Below are positions 63,701-64,000 of a stretch of DNA of 64,000 nt, piece by piece. The stretch is from Dyella sp. AtDHG13 (lineage in GTDB: Bacteria; Pseudomonadota; Gammaproteobacteria; Xanthomonadales; Rhodanobacteraceae): positions 62,001 to 126,000 of the forward strand of contig NZ_QICJ01000007.1 in NCBI RefSeq assembly GCF_003201105.1, given 5' to 3'. Within the stretch, counting starts at the first letter, position 1. The number at the start of each line of letters is the position of its first letter. The notes under the pieces were generated by a model. The model was not told where the DNA came from and made no database searches. It saw only the letters and a program-made list of their open reading frames with translations. A program made the translations under genes and the position numbers.

Positions 63701-64000
63701 TTACTTGCCCTGGTCCTTGCTGGAACTGTCGCCCTGCATCTGCTGCCGCATGGCGCGGGCGGCCTGGGCTGCCAGGTCGGCCTGCTTCTTGGCCGCGTTG
63801 GCCACCTTGGCCTGGGCCGCGGCGAGCTTCTTGGCCTGGTCGGCCTGGGCCTGCGCCTGGGCGGCGGCTTCGGCGCCGGCGGCGATCTGGCGGGCGGATT
63901 CTTCCTGCGCGGCCTGGTACTGCAGGCGCTGGCGCTCCAGTTCGCGGCGGGCCAGTTCCGTCTCGCGGCGGCTGCCATCGAGCTGGATCTGGTCGTGTTC
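63701..64000 (-). CDS. Alanine/glutamine-rich coiled-coil protein, C-terminal part
   Basis: The last 99 residues of a gene that runs past the right edge. Seen: RRETELARRELERQRLQ, then long Ala, Gln, Glu and Lys stretches (AAQAQAQADQAKKLAAAQAK) and the end MQGDSSSKDQGK. It looks like an extended helix, as in TolA-like, DUF4398-like or lipoprotein-associated coiled coils. The family cannot be fixed without the N-terminus. Codons match the core genome, so it is a genuine gene; the overlapping frame at 63679-63978 is Pro/Arg-rich noise. Confidence 0.75.
   Translation of the reverse strand, partial: EHDQIQLDGSRRETELARRELERQRLQYQAAQEESARQIAAGAEAAAQAQAQADQAKKLAAAQAKVANAAKKQADLAAQAARAMRQQMQGDSSSKDQGK

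Noticed and set aside
63679-63978. 99-codon minus-strand Pro/Arg-rich frame at the right edge
   Set aside because: It is in the wrong phase; the frame ending at 63701 gives a coherent coiled coil that reaches the window edge.
1-64000. tRNA or rRNA genes
   Set aside because: Reading both strands I saw no tRNA-like T-arm with matching stems and no rRNA sequence. A tRNAscan-SE run would settle it.

Overview
The window is typical high-GC gammaproteobacterial chromosome. Its gene content and order point to Xanthomonadales, most likely Rhodanobacteraceae (Luteibacter, Dyella or Rhodanobacter-like); this is an inference. The strongest pointer is an O-antigen gene block lying between etfBA and a metB-type gene, the place where Xanthomonas strains carry their hypervariable LPS locus. 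Both window edges cut a gene: the end of a GTP-dependent PEP carboxykinase on the left and the end of an alanine-rich coiled-coil protein on the right. I found no tRNA, rRNA, CRISPR array, insertion sequence or prophage.

0-29.8 kb is mainly core genome: an ECF sigma factor / membrane anti-sigma candidate / DUF4097 operon; a GAF-GAF-GGDEF-EAL regulator; Hsp33; MtgA; a polyprenyl-phosphate glycosyltransferase; a CBS-pair protein; an MFS carrier; a GMC oxidoreductase; a class C beta-lactamase-fold hydrolase; a TonB-family protein; a MetJ repressor domain fused to a histone H1-like Lys/Ala tail; gcvT-gcvH; cysD-cysNC (sulfate activation to PAPS); a four-gene Mla/MCE lipid-transport operon with STAS-MlaE; an AlkB-type dioxygenase; an amidase; and ETF-ubiquinone oxidoreductase.

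29.8-59.5 kb is a cell-surface polysaccharide region interrupted by galE and etfBA. Left of etfBA are a GT2-GT4 double glycosyltransferase and a WbsX-RgpF-like protein. Right of etfA, genes 37.1-44.8 kb (+) hold a complete-looking polyprenyl-phosphate-D-arabinofuranose pathway (HAD-UbiA fusion, DprE1-like, DprE2-like), an epimerase, a GT-C-like membrane protein, an FAD oxidoreductase and a GtrA flippase. Genes 53.2-44.9 kb (-) are an ABC-transporter O-antigen operon: wzm, wzt with a C-terminal sugar-binding domain, a sulfotransferase-family domain fused to a long coiled coil, and three glycosyltransferases. metB follows, then rfbBACD and manC, which supply dTDP-L-rhamnose and GDP-mannose. Together these suggest a rhamnose/mannose-based, ABC-exported O-antigen, possibly capped by sulfation, with an added D-arabinofuranose system.

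59.5-64 kb returns to housekeeping genes: glmS, cystathionine beta-synthase and a YdcH-family small protein.

The observations most worth following are (1) the MetJ-H1 fusion, with a possible internal start that would release the H1-like tail; (2) the sulfotransferase-coiled-coil protein next to wzt, which resembles the WbdD chain-length ruler in architecture but carries a different enzyme head; and (3) the D-arabinofuranose cassette in which a HAD phosphatase-like domain is fused to the UbiA prenyltransferase.
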